Shown: piece by piece, positions 11,346 to 23,796 of the stretch
How positions within the stretch are numbered: position 1 is the stretch's first letter
Layout: every line of letters begins with the position of its first letter
NCBI RefSeq assembly: GCF_032854445.1
Contig: NC_088297.1
Location: 11,434,163-11,498,162, forward strand
Direction of reading: 5' to 3'
Source of the DNA: Liolophura sinensis
Taxonomy: Eukaryota; Mollusca; Polyplacophora; Chitonida; Chitonidae
Length of the DNA: 64,000 nt
Notes under the pieces: model-generated
The model's input: only the letters and a program-made list of their open reading frames with translations
The model's database searches: none
What the model was told of the DNA's origin: nothing
Translations under genes and position numbers: made by a program

Positions 11346-12965
11346 GTTAAAAAGGGGTATTTACATTATTTTAACTGCAGAAAGAATACATACATATCAA
11401 CGGATCATTTAAACCTAGCCAGGCCCACCTAGAATTGATACTAAGCGTAATCAGAAGTCTTTATTAACGGGAGATGTTCACGAACGGTGGCGCAAAAGGG
11501 CCGATTCCAGAAAGCAATTTTTGATTTAATGCAAAATTCAAGATCTCCTCACAGTGCTTAGATTTTGGCACTGGGTATTGAAATTTCCAGGCATTTGTCT
11601 TAAGATAGCATGTGTGAAATTACCGAGATTTTAATTTACAGAACCTTACAGAAAATCCCTAAACTATGTTCAAATTATGACATAAGCCACAAATAGTTTT
11701 GCGGAATGATCCGCAGTACAGCTATCCGGCTTAGTTTATACACTTGAAACCTGTACAGGTAACAATTTAAATCTGCCCTTAGTAGCAGTTACCCGATGGG
11801 TTTTGTACTTGGCACTCGTAGCCATCTTGGCAGGGTGTTCTTTTGGGTGACGATATTTTATGGGTGCACCCGGTGGCGTGACACTGTCTAACAATAGGTG
11901 TTATCCATTCCCAGGCGTTAATTGAAATTTATATATGGCTGAAAACCATTAGAAGAGAGAGCAAACACTCGACTCTTAGCACCTTACCGACGAACTTTCA
12001 CACATGTGACGTACATATTTGCACGTTATTCTGGAGGAAGACAAATCCTCCTCAACGAGCTTAAATCTACACAAACGGTGAAATGAGCGCCGTCGATGTT
12101 TTTATGTCACCAAAGCACCACGTAAAGAGAGAAGAGGCAACGTTGCGCTTTAGTCAAAACCACATTACATAATACAACATCACACAAAGTATAAACCACT
12201 TTCTCCTGTGGTTTGTTTTTCTCTTCCGATAATACTGAAGAGGCCAATGTCAAGGCTACATGACTTGGTATGGGTACACAAAACTGACATTATAACGCAA
12301 AGAACTGTTAACACAAAAATGTGTGCACACGGCGAAAAGAATTCAACCAACATTGCTTAGAAAGACAGCTGCATATACATGTCCCAAAGTCCACAGAACT
12401 GTAGGTCAATACAGCTCGCTGAGCTATCCTCTTGCTGAATTAAGTACTCTACACATGAATAATTTCTCTATATCCTGGAGACAAGTGGATGTCTATCGAA
12501 GATGCAAACTATACTGGAAGTCTGTGGATTTCTTTAAAACTTGGACACTGTTTTAGATTGATATACATAGGATATTACTAAAGATGTAAAGGAATTTTGA
12601 TGACGATCGAAAGATCAAATAGTTACAAACGTGTAGACGCCTTTACTGCATGTACTTTATCAATATTTGGTGACAGATTTAAAAAGTTTTAGACTCAAAT
12701 ATAGTTTATAATAAAGAAAGTTTACACTACTTGAACACTAATTTTACAGTACTAGACTCATACTACCCATAAGTTCAATAATAAAGGAGATGTCAAGATA
12801 TCTCGCAATTCCCGGCATGATGATCGAAGGCTAGTGTAAGCTGTTAAAAGATCTTTATCGATACGATTCCTTATAGAAAATCTGCTTAATTTAGACACTG
12901 AGTGACAGTGAATAAAAACAAGTATTTACCCGTGAATAGTTTAATCTTGGCGGATTTTGTAATAT
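11346..12965. other. Non-coding sequence shared by blocks A1 and B
   Basis: Aligns with 31,740-33,690 apart from the SINE insertion in B (31,960-32,246) and an extra stretch of about 70 bp in B near 33,400. No coding frame is conserved between the two. Confidence 0.6.
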
Positions 12966-13380
12966 CTCTGTGTGTTCATATGGTTTGATAACGATGTAAG
13001 AACCTACATCGAATCGTCACCAACACAATAAATCCAGGAGCTGTTATCCATAAGTAATGCCTCTGTCAGTCTATACCACCCCAGCTCCTAAATGCCTCTG
13101 AAAGAAGCCATACGTCCTAAACATGAAGATGCAACAATTGCGCACATCAACAAGTTCAACAAATCAGAGAAAAACTTTGTCAAAACCAGCAACCACCTCA
13201 CCTTCTTGATGTCATTGTTGCCTGTTTTTTGACACCACTCACTCTCTTACTGTACATATGTTGACTTGTATCTCTGTATGTTCATATGGTTTGATAACGA
13301 TGTAAAAAACTACATCGAAACGTCACCAATACAATAAATCGATGAGTTGTTATCTATAAGTAATGCCTCTGTCAATCTAT
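12966..13380 (+). mobile_element. A-specific insertion with 109-bp direct repeats; Penelope-like relic suspected
   Basis: Two 109-bp direct repeats (12,966-13,074 and 13,272-13,380) bracket about 200 bp; block B has a short unrelated stretch here. Each repeat carries a stem-loop with arms cgatgta/tacatcg. Between them a 46-codon open frame (13,092-13,232) contains KFNKSEKNFVKTSNHLTFL, which resembles the start of Penelope-type reverse transcriptases as I remember them. The direct-repeat arrangement would suit a deleted element with pseudo-LTRs. Family assignment is tentative. Confidence 0.45.
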
Positions 13381-14287
13381 GTCTAACATAAACAGTCTAA
13401 ACCGCCCATGTTGGAAATGCCTTTTACTTTTTCAATAACAACTACAGTAAATCCATTGAATTTAAACCGTGAACGTCATGGTGTCATCGGTCTACATTGC
13501 ATCTATCGATTAACAGTGATATCTAGATGACTTACCTGTGCGAGAAAGCATTCGACTGTAAACTTTCGACCCACACTCACAACTTTGATTATGTTTTTGT
13601 GCACTTTATAGTGTCCCCCTAGGGAGAGTATATTTGCGCATGACCGTATCAGGCACGTTTTTACAAAGCTGTGTGTTTAGATCGTCAGTTTAACTCTACA
13701 AACAGTTTTCTTTGAGGTGTCTTTTGTCTGGTACGTAAATCGGCACCATGTTTAACTGTAAATAGTTTGCTCCCACTAAACTGGCAAGGCACACAATGGC
13801 GGTCATTTCTGGCAGAGTCTTTGTTTGGAGTATACAGGCTTAGTGGAAAAGATTGAAAGGTCTCTATCGCTGCAAGCGTTAAGAGTATTTGTCTTCATAC
13901 TTGCGCTGAAAATAAACGATAGCCTAGATAGCTCACCTCATCTCAAATACATGAATGCCTGTTTGTCATCCGGATACTGTACACCTCTAAGGCTTTATCC
14001 TGATTATTATTTATGGTTAGAGTCAAAACTCGTTTGACCTTGCAACATGAAAAAACTTGTGTCGGTATGTGAGAGCACTCATAAGTGTCATGGGGTTTTT
14101 CATATATTGTTGTAAACGACTTTTTTTTGCCACCTATATGTATCAAACCTGAACTCGTTTAAAGGAAAGTAAATGACAAGTGTATCAAATGTATCAAAAC
14201 CCTGTTCCTCACTTTGTAAGACCAAGTAATTTTTATCCACGGTCTACGGCCGGTACAATAGGTGGAGTGAAAACAAGGTGATCGGAG
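13381..14287. other. Non-coding sequence shared by blocks A1 and B
   Basis: Aligns with 33,730-34,640. It includes a short frame beginning MEYTGLVEKIERS in both copies, but that frame diverges by frameshift between them and is not supported as a gene. Confidence 0.5.
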
Positions 14288-14868
14288 GTTTTGACTGTTA
14301 CAATATATCAGCCATTGGTAACCCATCACTTAGAAAGCTGGACTATTACAATATATCAGACATTTGTAACCCATCACTCAAATGGCTGGACTGTTACAAT
14401 ATATTAGCCATTGGTAACCCATCACTTAGACAGCTTGACTGTTACAATATATCAGCCATTTGTAACCCATTACTTAGATAGCTTGACTGTTACAATATAT
14501 CAGCCATTCGTAACCAATCACTTATATTGCTTTACTGTTACAATATATCAGCCATTTGTAACCCATCACTTGGATTGCTTGATTGTTACAATACATATGC
14601 CAATTGTAACCAATCACTTAGATAGCTTGACTGTTACAACATATCAGCCATTTGTAACTCATCACTTGGATTGATTGACTGTTACAATATATCTGCCATT
14701 TGTAACTCATCACTCAAATTGCTTGACATTTACAATGTATCAGCCATTTGTAACCCATCACTTAGATTGCTTTAGAGTTACAACATATCAGCCATTTGTA
14801 ACTCATCACTTAGATAGCTTGACTATTACAACATATAAGCCATTTGCATCCCATCATTTTGATTAAAT
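14288..14868 (+). repeat. Second 48-bp minisatellite, about 12 units
   Basis: Unit built from gactgttacaatatatcagc, catttgtaacccatcactta and gatagctt, with some units altered. Unrelated in sequence to the array at 9,602 but with the same unit length. Counterpart at 35,312-35,871. Open frames over it (TVTIYQPFVTHHLDSL) are by-products of the period. Confidence 0.93.
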
Positions 14869-15824
14869 GATGCATCAGACTAAAATGGTAACAACAAAAA
14901 TCACCGTAAGATATTATGTCCAGTTGTAACTGTAGTGTGACATGACACGTATTGTCTAAAATAACATTTTCTCGAACAATAAGTATAAAGGACAGGCAAT
15001 CGATATTATCTGAGATACAGTGAACCTTTGCCTAACCCCGACCATTCATTTATGTATTCCACTAAAACTATCCACTTGGGGAAAAAGTCACAGAAGGTCA
15101 TGTATCATTGATTTGAATAGTACCGAATAAGCTTGTACATTAAAAAAGCCTCGAATGAAAACCTCTGAATCAAAATTGTCCGACCGTTACACGCCTCCGT
15201 TTTGGAAAATAGAAGTGTATTTTGGCTGCTTTCCGGTGAATTCTTACGATCGATACGTCATACAAGTCCCCGAGAAAAACATTGTAAGCTAAACGTGTAT
15301 GCCAAAGTCAGCCATGACGTTGGTCAAGCGTATCCGGGTTGGGGTTGGAAGAGAGGGAGGAGGTCTTCATAGCAGTTTGACAATAGTCCATGTGCCTTTT
15401 TCACCTCATTCTAAATTTGTGCACCCATTTGAAAGCCGCATTTATATATGTACGAGTGAATGTAACCAGACGTCTGCGTTGGTTTGATACCGATTAAGCC
15501 CTAATAAAAACGATCAAACGGAATCAAGACATTAATCAAAAGGTGTTAAACATACCTCATTTTTAAGGATATTTGTCAGCTTTCACGAATTTCTCAGCAT
15601 GATAAGTGAAATATTAGTAAAATAATGTAACGCCGATTTGATTACTCGGACAAAAGACTGCGCCCGAATTGATTATCCTTATATATTATTCAATTAAGAA
15701 ATATCACCCTGGCATCCGAAATAATGTGTTGGAAACATAGAAGTCAGAATGCTACTTCCGAGTGCATCACAATGATCCAAGAGCCTTTTAAACTGCTGTC
15801 GTTGTGAGATCAAGTCAACCTGTT
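14869..15824. other. Non-coding sequence shared by A1 and B
   Basis: Aligns with about 35,872-36,540, with A carrying extra sequence near 15,000-15,400. From 15,663 it is also shared with the right edge of the window (block C). No gene seen. Confidence 0.5.
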
Positions 15825-15997
15825 GCTGGCTTTCTCTCCAGGCTTACATGGGAAAGTCTTCCAGCAAACTTACGGATGGTGGCAGGCTTTCGCCGGGCTC
15901 AGTCCAGTTTCCTCCCACCATAAAGCTTCCCTTCATTGTACAAGTGAAATATTTTGAGTACGGCGTAAAACGACGTAATCAAATAAATAAATCAAAT
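15825..15997 (+). mobile_element. V-SINE lacking its tRNA-like head
   Basis: Central domain and tail present, ending cggcgtaaaacgacgtaatc and AAATAAATAAAT. Present at the orthologous place in B (36,545-36,722) and, truncated, in C (63,775-63,860), so it predates the duplications. Confidence 0.75.
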
Positions 15998-16150
15998 GTC
16001 AGATCGAATAACGAATATGGCGCTATATCACCAAATTTGATATTTCATATAAGCATAATCTACTGAATGTACATTATTTACAATAGAACAGGATTACCTA
16101 CATGTAACCCTGCTAATGCCTTGGCCCAAGAAGAAGCATAAGTTGCTATT

Positions 16151-16348
16151 ATTTAGCATTTTCGGCTGGCTTCCTCTCCAGCCGTAAGTGGGATGGTCTG
16201 GCAGCAGCCTGCGGATGGTCCTGGGTTTCCCCCCGGGCTCTGCCCGGTTTCCTCCCACCATATAATGGTGGGCGCTGTCGTATAAGTGAAATATTCTTGA
16301 GTACGGCGTAAAACACCAATCAAATAAATAAATAAATATTTAGCATTT
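16151..16348 (+). mobile_element. V-SINE, head deleted, with 11-bp target-site duplication
   Basis: Flanked by atttagcattt at 16,151-16,161 and 16,338-16,348. The tRNA-like head is missing here, but the same insertion keeps its head in B (36,886) and C (63,531-63,665), so the head was lost in A after insertion. Confidence 0.8.
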
Positions 16349-18180
16349 CCATGAACATTGTTTGACTCGACGAGTTACTGTCGTATAAGTAAAATAAGTA
16401 ACTCCCCTAATAATATGACCTGAAATATGGGGCATAAAAAAGATCGCAAGGCTATCTCCCTTGTTCCATGAGTTGTGGTGACAAAGAAAAAACTTCTGAT
16501 GTCTGCTAGAGCAGGCAAACTCTAGATTACACATGCGCAATTCGGACACTTTTGTCCACGATTTGCCTCCGCCCTAAATAATGAAGGAGCAGTGATTGAA
16601 TAATACGGCAACACAGGCATTTTAGGTTGTTGATGCTCTATAGCTTTCTGCACTGCGATTTTGTACCCAGATGAAGTGTATTACAATTTCGTCTGTTTTC
16701 AGAAGAACTGAAAATTGTTTGCCCAGTGTTACTTCACACACTCCAGGGCCCGGTTGTTAAGACTTTGTTTAAGACTTATTATCAGATTTAAGTTTAGGCC
16801 GTGTATATTAAATATCAACTAAAACTTCTGCTGTTATATTTTCAACTGCATTGGCTGTTGAGTTTGGATAAAATTTAAAATATAAAAATTTCAGTATTAG
16901 CTAATAGACTTTCGAATTACTGGGCCCTGAAGGTTACCAAGGTCAGAAAGTGCTGTGACTTCACTTCCAGCAAACACAGCTTTTAAAAACTGATGTCACG
17001 CTAGGTGGAGTTTTTGATATGTTATAGTGAAAAGTGCAAGGTAGATGTCGTAGAACAGGGGATATATTTTTGAGGTTTAATTTTGAGTTGATAAATTTAC
17101 TAAATAAATAGTAACTTCTAGATGATTCCATCCCTGGCTTGACCAGAGAGTCGGCCCCAGAGAGATACGATAAGGCGCAGAGAGATAAGAAAGTGCAAAT
17201 TTCAATATCCCAGCAAAATTCTATAAATTTCCAAATCAGAAGAATAAATCTTCGTCGAAGCACCTATGAAAGTTATATGACCATAAAAGAAATGGTTACT
17301 TACAAAAAACAACTCGATAAAAAACGACAATTTTTCGTTGAAAGCAGGAATCATAACCTGATCGGTTAGGGCCTGTAACGCTCGTCATTTTCGAACTGTA
17401 TCTAATACCGCTTAACTTGGGGCTAGGGGCGGTAAAGGTAGCCATGCTCATTACATCAGCATGATGCCTTTATGAACAGTTGCAATCAAAGCGCGACTGA
17501 GAAACTTGTTTAATTGTTATTTGACCTGGAACTCAATCACGGACAACAAATTTGAACTTTGATACGAAATTCATGTCTGGAATGTCCACTGTCTGCCCGG
17601 CATCATTGAAAACTGATGACCGCTTCTCTCTTGTGTGTTACCGGATTTATTTCTAATTTATATAATTTCTTACATGCCTTGTCTTTGGTAGCTAGTGTTA
17701 AACGTTGTTTTGGAAATGGATCTTGCCATTATCGATTTGGAACGCCTTTTACGGACTGCGAATGGCATATGAATGTCGGACATGACGCTTATATATATTG
17801 TGTTCTTAATTTACAATACTTCATAACGTTTAGTAGGTCAACGATTGAAAGGTCCTCCAGGCCTGAAGTGAAACGTTACTTCATTTACAGTACTTGACAC
17901 CTTCCATATTCTGTGTTATAATGTAAATCTTGTGTAGGCTTCACTCTCTTCTCACCTGCGGCCATCTTGTTTGATTACAGTGAGCGAGTGCACGTAAAGA
18001 TTTGTTGTTTGTTATTGTAGCATGTTGTGATATGTTGTAAAATACTCCAGTTGAATGATCGACCATGACTTTTCACTTTATTAAGGATAATTGCTGATGT
18101 GTGCAAGAGACAAATATTTTCATTTGAAAAAAAATATGAATAATTTCCTATATTTGAGAATGTAAATACAGACCTTTTCC
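16349..18180. other. Non-coding sequence shared by A and C, deleted in B
   Basis: Recurs inverted at about 60,830-62,250. Absent from block B, where the two flanking SINEs are fused into one. Frames over this stretch (for example 17,616-17,897) are not conserved in the C copy. Confidence 0.6.
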
Positions 18181-18431
18181 AAATGGCAAATGCAGGGGCC
18201 TCAGTGGCTCAGTTGGTTAGCGCTCTAGCGCAGCGTAATGACCCTGGAGCCTCTCACCAAGCTTCTTCTCCGCCTGTAAGTGGAAAGGTCTTCCAGCAGC
18301 CTGCGGATGGTTGTGGGTTTCCCCCGAGCTCTGCCCGGTTTCCCCCCACTATAATGCTGGCCGCCGTCGTATAAGTGAAATATTCTTCTGCACGGCGTAA
18401 AACACCAGTCAAATCAATCAAATGGCAAATG
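18181..18431 (+). mobile_element. V-SINE with perfect 12-bp target-site duplication
   Basis: Flanks aaatggcaaatg at 18,181-18,192 and 18,420-18,431. Head ggggcctcagtggctcagtt with A-box-like tggctcagttggttag; the B-box part is damaged. The tail ends aaaacaccagtcaaatcaat. The same insertion is at 60,250-60,825 in C and contributes the right half of the SINE at 36,886-37,148 in B. Confidence 0.88.
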
Positions 18432-18842
18432 TGCACGTATAGGAATTTCACGAATTCAAGGAGAGGACTAAATGTAACATGGACAATGAAGAAAATATCC
18501 TGCGGTTCTTGTCAGTTCTTCGTGGTTTGTAGTCACTGTATTCTGTTCCATTCTTGTTTATAACGTAGACTGGAGAGGTAACCCAAATGTCACAGAGTTT
18601 ATGAACAATGTATTAATACAACACTTGTGGTACACTCATATTGTGTTCACACATATAGGAAATATAGCAGTGAAATGTGGTTTGAAATTCTTCGGTTCTA
18701 CTCCATGATAAAAGGACATGGTGTTCTCAGTGAAATATCAATCCAAATTGTATAACCCTAAAGTTATCAAATTAAAATGACATGCTCTAGGGGTGACACT
18801 GTTCACACCGATTGTATGCGCGCATGCGTCTGTGTATGTGTG

Positions 18843-19142
18843 TATGCATGTCTGGCGTTTTACGTCGTACAGAATAATTTTTCAGTCATATGACGACGAG
18901 ATGTGTGTACACACACTGCCTTCTTGTGGCAGGGCGTGTCCATGCAGCCAAAGTGCTGCTGCCATTGACGTATCTTGCCCAAGACGTCAGACTTGCCATC
19001 CCACCCATTCACACTATAATGACACTGGGCCAACCAGTCTTCTTCCCATGCTCTAGCCTCTCAGTGATAAGCGCCAAGCAAGACAGCAAAACCTGCCATT
19101 TTTAAAGCGCTCAGTGGTGTGACCCGACCGAAGCTGTCTTCA
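18843..19142 (-). mobile_element. SINE family 3
   Basis: Reverse complement starts near the B-box-like GGTCGGGTCACACC and ends with cgtcatatgactgaaaaatt and an acgacg(t)aaa tail. Present at the orthologous sites 37,597-37,900 (B) and 59,517-59,825 (C). Its tail is similar to that of SINE family 2, suggesting mobilisation by the same kind of LINE (inference). Confidence 0.65.
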
Positions 19143-19360
19143 GCCCATGTGAAGCTCTATAACAGAAAAGGTTGTGCCCAGAACATTTAATTCTGTAATG
19201 TTTTCCATAGAAACTCTGGGGAACACTTTCTTCGATTTCTTCGCCAATGTCATAACGTTAGACATAAACCATCAGACAGGATAAAGAATAATCAAATACC
19301 ATTTATTGTTGTTGTAAAACTTGAGTTGGAGTGTATTATTTATATATCTACATCACTGTT

Positions 19361-20104
19361 ACGACCCAAACTGTCTGTATTATAAAGAGATGGCTTGTTC
19401 GAAGTACACGACAGTTTAGCCACACAAAAAAGTAACCAAAACCAGCAGATTTTATTTTACAACAATTTATTAGCTTTAACAAGAACAGATAATAAGACTT
19501 ATACAAATACTAAAGTACTTAAGTTTAACAAGAAAGGATAGCAGTATCTATACAAATACTAAAGTACTTACATGTACAACGGTGTCAAGTCCAAACGGAC
19601 GCATATATTCCACAATATATACCACACAGGCATCAATGCACAGAGGCAAATCCACAGTATGACTGAGTGTATGACGAAATATACACAAAATTCCACAGAC
19701 AGGGCCCGTGTACTAATAAGCACTGTGTACACAAGAGCACAAATTAAATATACAAGTTCAGACTGAACAAGTGTTCGATAAAGATAGGATATAACAAAGC
19801 CAGAGGCTATAAAGACACCAAAATTGAGCACAAAAGGCCTACTAAAGTAACACACAGCGAAAGCATCCAAACTCTCAATATCTCTCCTTTCTCTTCTTTT
19901 TGACCTGCTTTCATAGGTCTTATATAGACTGGTGGAATTGTCTAGAATAAGAAAATTCTTGAACACTTGTTGTAAACAAACAGGCACCGAACTGAGCGTA
20001 TTCTGGAACATTCTTAAGTAGAGGCAGACAGCAGGCCCTGAACTTAGCATATGTAAACAGTGGCAAGCTAAATTTAGAAGCCGACGGCAATTGTGCACAT
20101 AACA
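19361..20104 (-). mobile_element. A-specific 0.74-kb insertion, LTR-like ends
   Basis: Absent from both B (after 37,970) and C (about 59,310), where the flanks meet directly. On the minus strand it begins TGTCATTGTTATGTGC and ends GGGTCGTAACA, the TG...CA form of a retrotransposon LTR, so a solo LTR is possible; no clear target-site duplication was found. A 176-codon hydrophobic minus frame (20,098-19,568) fills most of it. I do not recognise that frame and it has no copy elsewhere to test. Confidence 0.45.
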
Positions 20105-20522
20105 ATGACAAAAAATTCAATTTTCAATAATGGCATCTTCTGCCAAAGTGTAGCAAATGACAAATAGGAAAACAATAGAAAAGCCCAGTGTTTGAAGTAC
20201 TGTTGCCACAAAGCTGCTAGTACGTCCCCATTCAAAACGCATATTACATTTCTAAAAAAGTTATTCGTTTACCGGAGGGGCGAATGTTTTTGAGCCGAAA
20301 AACGATACATTTCGGTTACGTTAAGAATGCAAGATCACGTGATAGCCCGTATTAAGTGTCATTAATGTACCAAGGTTGTTGTTTGTAGGTGCAGTAATAA
20401 AGGAGCCCAATACATTATTTTTAGAAATAATGACTTGTTCCCTTTGAATATCTCTCCGCTAACTGCGAACGGCAGTGTAAGTTATTTCACGTGTGACACA
20501 GACGTACAAGGCTTACATTTGT

Positions 20523-20640
20523 TAGATTTATTTTTTTTTATTTGATTGGTGTTTTACGTCGTACTCAAGAATATTTTACTTATACCACAGCGGCCAGCAG
20601 TTTGGAGGAATTAAACCGCGCAGAGCCCATGGGAAATTTG
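20523..20640 (-). mobile_element. V-SINE 3' part
   Basis: Tail gattggtgttttacgtcgta followed by part of the central domain. Also at 38,398-38,505 and 58,782-58,882: an old insertion shared by all three copies. Confidence 0.7.
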
Positions 20641-21351
20641 CGTGTTACGAACCCCGTATTTGGATATTGCATTATATTTTTTTACTTTAACTGGTCAATG
20701 TCTGACCTATATTTTCTTGTATTGATTACGTATATTTTTCCCCAGTTTGTCCTAAAAGTGACTTTGTGTATATTTCCGAGGAGTGAAACATACATCACTA
20801 GCTCAACATCAAGGACGCTACCGTCAACCCCTTCGCCCGAAGAAGTTACACATTCACAGGCAGTTGTGGACCAACCATTGTCAGCGCGCCCTGCCCACTA
20901 CAGCTTGTCATTTATCATACTGTCATCCTTTAATTAGAGAATTCCTCTTAACTGTGGACCCTGGTTGATCAAAGCTGGACAATATCTAAATAACTTATCT
21001 GGTGATGACCCTTGTAAACTGATGCCGGATGCTGGAGAAGACAACACACTCGACAATAAGCTCATCTACACCCTACGGACTATAGTACTTTTTTTAGAAG
21101 ACGAAATCCTACTTCAAGAGCAACAACTCTTATCGCTATAGCCAGCAGTTTTTCCGAGGAGGCGGAAAACCACACCACAGGTGAAAGTGGTAGAAACCTT
21201 TGACGGACGACAAATAAATTCACCCGAATCAGTAAAGCTGTAATTACAGAACAGGCTGACCCCTCGCGTAAATTATTTAGAGCAGTTAGCGGTGTTCATG
21301 TAATTACTAGCTTTTCAAAGCAATATATTACCGCTTAGCTGTGACCTGCAG

Positions 21352-22012
21352 GAATGCCAAACCAAAGACTTTTAAAATGGTATTTATTGCTGCCTCGGAT
21401 GACGCTCAGCGCTGATAGATTAGAGACTGGTTGGCCCAGTGTCGTTATAATGTGACTGGGTGTGGTGTCATGTCTGGTGTCTCTTGCATGATGCATCAGT
21501 GGCGACATCGACTCGCCCTGCCACGAGATGACACATAGTACAATGTATGTACTTGTACCTAATGACTCCTAGTCGCCATATGACGGAACTTGTCGCCATA
21601 CGACGGAAATGTTTTCAGTCATTTATGATGTAGTCTAAACAAAAAACATGTCTATACATCCTAGAAAGGAGATACATGTCCGCCTCAAACCCGGGAAACA
21701 CTCTGATCAAACCTGCTTCGAGTCATACCAAAGTCTATAAAAATGGCGTTTGCTGCTGTCTAGCTTGGCGCTTAACACTTACAGGTTAGAGCAAGGTCCC
21801 AGGAATGGTTGACCCGGTGTCAATATAATGTGACTGTGTTTGGTGTCATGTCTGGTGTCTTCGGCATGATACATCAGTGGCGGTATCATTTTGGCGACAT
21901 GGACTCGCCCTGACACAAAAGGACACAGTCTATGTGCACACTCCTAATGGCTCCTCGCTGTCATTTGACTGAAATATTGTTAAGTTAAACCCCAAGCATA
22001 CATACATGCATA
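21352..22012 (+). mobile_element. Two SINE family 3-like copies in tandem
   Basis: Copies at about 21,352-21,620 and 21,730-22,012. Both have the ccagtgtc..tataatgtgactg and ggtgtcatgtctggtgtct segments; the second ends gttaagttaaaccccaagca. Inverted counterparts at 57,600-58,135. Confidence 0.6.
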
Positions 22013-23796
22013 CATGCATACGAGAAACATGGGCAAAATTTACTGATGCATTCCTTATTAGTTCAACCCGGAACTCTAGTTGTTCTGGACTGCCCGACGT
22101 AACCATTGTAACCCCTCATTTATAAAGTTATTGATCGACCTGCCGGGTGGGTTTCATCTGTCATCGACCCCACCCGCTGCACAAAAGGCTGACACGCCCA
22201 TTTTGCTTGATGTCTAATACATCAGTGTCTATTATGTCGCCTAGATATGCCAGACCTGGATAAGTCGTCAGACCTTATCTCCAAAGCTTGGCATGCAGTA
22301 AAAATAATTTAGACTTGACGAATGATGAAGAAAACTGGAAAGCTGAAAATGTGTGAACTAGAGAAGCTCCTAAAGGAAAGAGGTGTCATTTGTGCCCCTG
22401 AAAAATGCCAGGCAGGTGATCGGTAAATTAATGTCAACAAAGATTACCTGACATTTTTCACAAGCCACATTACAAAGAAAGGTTGTTTTTACGTTTTATC
22501 AGAGTTTAAATCACTCAGTAGTGCGTGTGTTCAGCGTTGATATCACATAGAGCGTGAACTGTGATTACAGGCCACTCTGTTTCCACGCTGCCAAATTACT
22601 GTCCTAAACTGTGAAAAAATTCAAGCCACAGTCGATAAGGAATACTTATCCTGATTATTGAGTTAACACGTTGTTTAATACTGAGAAAAAGCAATATAAA
22701 ATTGCTTCTTGCGTTGATACTTTTGTATATATCCCTCCCCGGTTATTTACGTGACCGTTGCCATTCGGTGAAATGCTGGTCGTGTGCTTAATGTGGGACA
22801 AGTAGACTTTCATGACATTGCACGCCAGATCATCAACTAGGGAGAAATGTATTCGTCTTTTAGCTTGTTATTAATTAAGCTATCTCCATTGCTTTGGCAG
22901 TCAATGTGAAACAATGATCTAAAATTCAGAATACTGTAATGCATTAGAGCACTCATAAAAAGTACTCTCTGTATGACGGCTCACACGCTGGCGCTGGCAA
23001 GCTTCAAATATTTGATTATCTAACCCTGAGCTCGCGTTTTTGAATCTACACGTAGCTCTCGTTGTTTAGAGTGCAGCTTTCATTGTCAGGTAGCGGTCTA
23101 CCTGGTAAATGTTGGTGGTTTACCCCGAATACTCCGGTTTCCCTCACTATAAACCTGACAAATATATTGTAAGTGAAATATCTTGAGCAGGCGCGCTGGA
23201 CACTTGCAATGAATAAATAAGTAGATAGTTTATGGCGTGTTCTAAGAAGTAAAATACTCCGCAAAATTTGTATTACGAGGTGAAAATGATTTAAAGGCAA
23301 GACGTTATCAAGTTAGGCCAGCGATGAAATTTGTCAACACTGTCGAAACAAGTGTTAGTGGAACGTTTAAGTCCTACACCTGCCGTGTTGCTATACTGAT
23401 CCAAATTCGCCTTTCACGTCACATTTAAAAAGTCTAAAGTGGTGGTGGAAAACATTGTACTAACTTTACAGCAATCATGATCCAAAATTAAAAAATAACT
23501 GTGTTTATTTTTTTTACCGCCGTAGTTAGTGACAATACTGAACAAATCACTATTTGATAGTTAGGCTTCGTAAATCCTTTTAGTCCACACATTTGCTATG
23601 CCAATCATAGCCCAGGCTACAACACCAAGTCTGTTTCGATGTTGACGTCATACGTCACGTGACGTCGATGGAACAATATTTTTCTGGAGAGCCAGTGGTT
23701 CAAACCACTTCAAAATTACAAAGACTTCACTAGATGGGAAATATGGTAAAGCACAATTACTGATATGAGCTGGAAATACACAACATCAAGTAGCCA
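22013..23796. other. Fucosyltransferase 3' flank, non-coding
   Basis: Shared with 55,482-57,400 in C, except for an extra stretch of about 0.5 kb in C at 56,899-57,395. It contains a V-SINE remnant at 23,090-23,222 (C: 55,975-56,115). No coding frame is conserved. Confidence 0.55.

Larger units (their letters stand above)
9568..20824 (+). repeat. Duplicated block A1
   Basis: From about 10,840 to 20,824 this block recurs in direct orientation at 31,219-38,704 (block B). Its part from 15,663 rightward recurs inverted at about 58,600-64,000 (block C). Homology to B ends sharply after acggacgctaccgt-like sequence at 20,824/38,704. Differences are substitutions plus discrete insertions and deletions listed separately. 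Confidence 0.9.

Noticed and set aside
13285-13330. Active hammerhead ribozyme
   Set aside because: The cgatgta/tacatcg stem and the following gaaac fit, but the CTGATGA core reads TTGATAA, lacking the essential G; at best a decayed or different hairpin.
14278-14866. Tandem 16-residue repeat proteins over the second minisatellite
   Set aside because: By-product of the 48-bp period. Frames break at different places in A and B.
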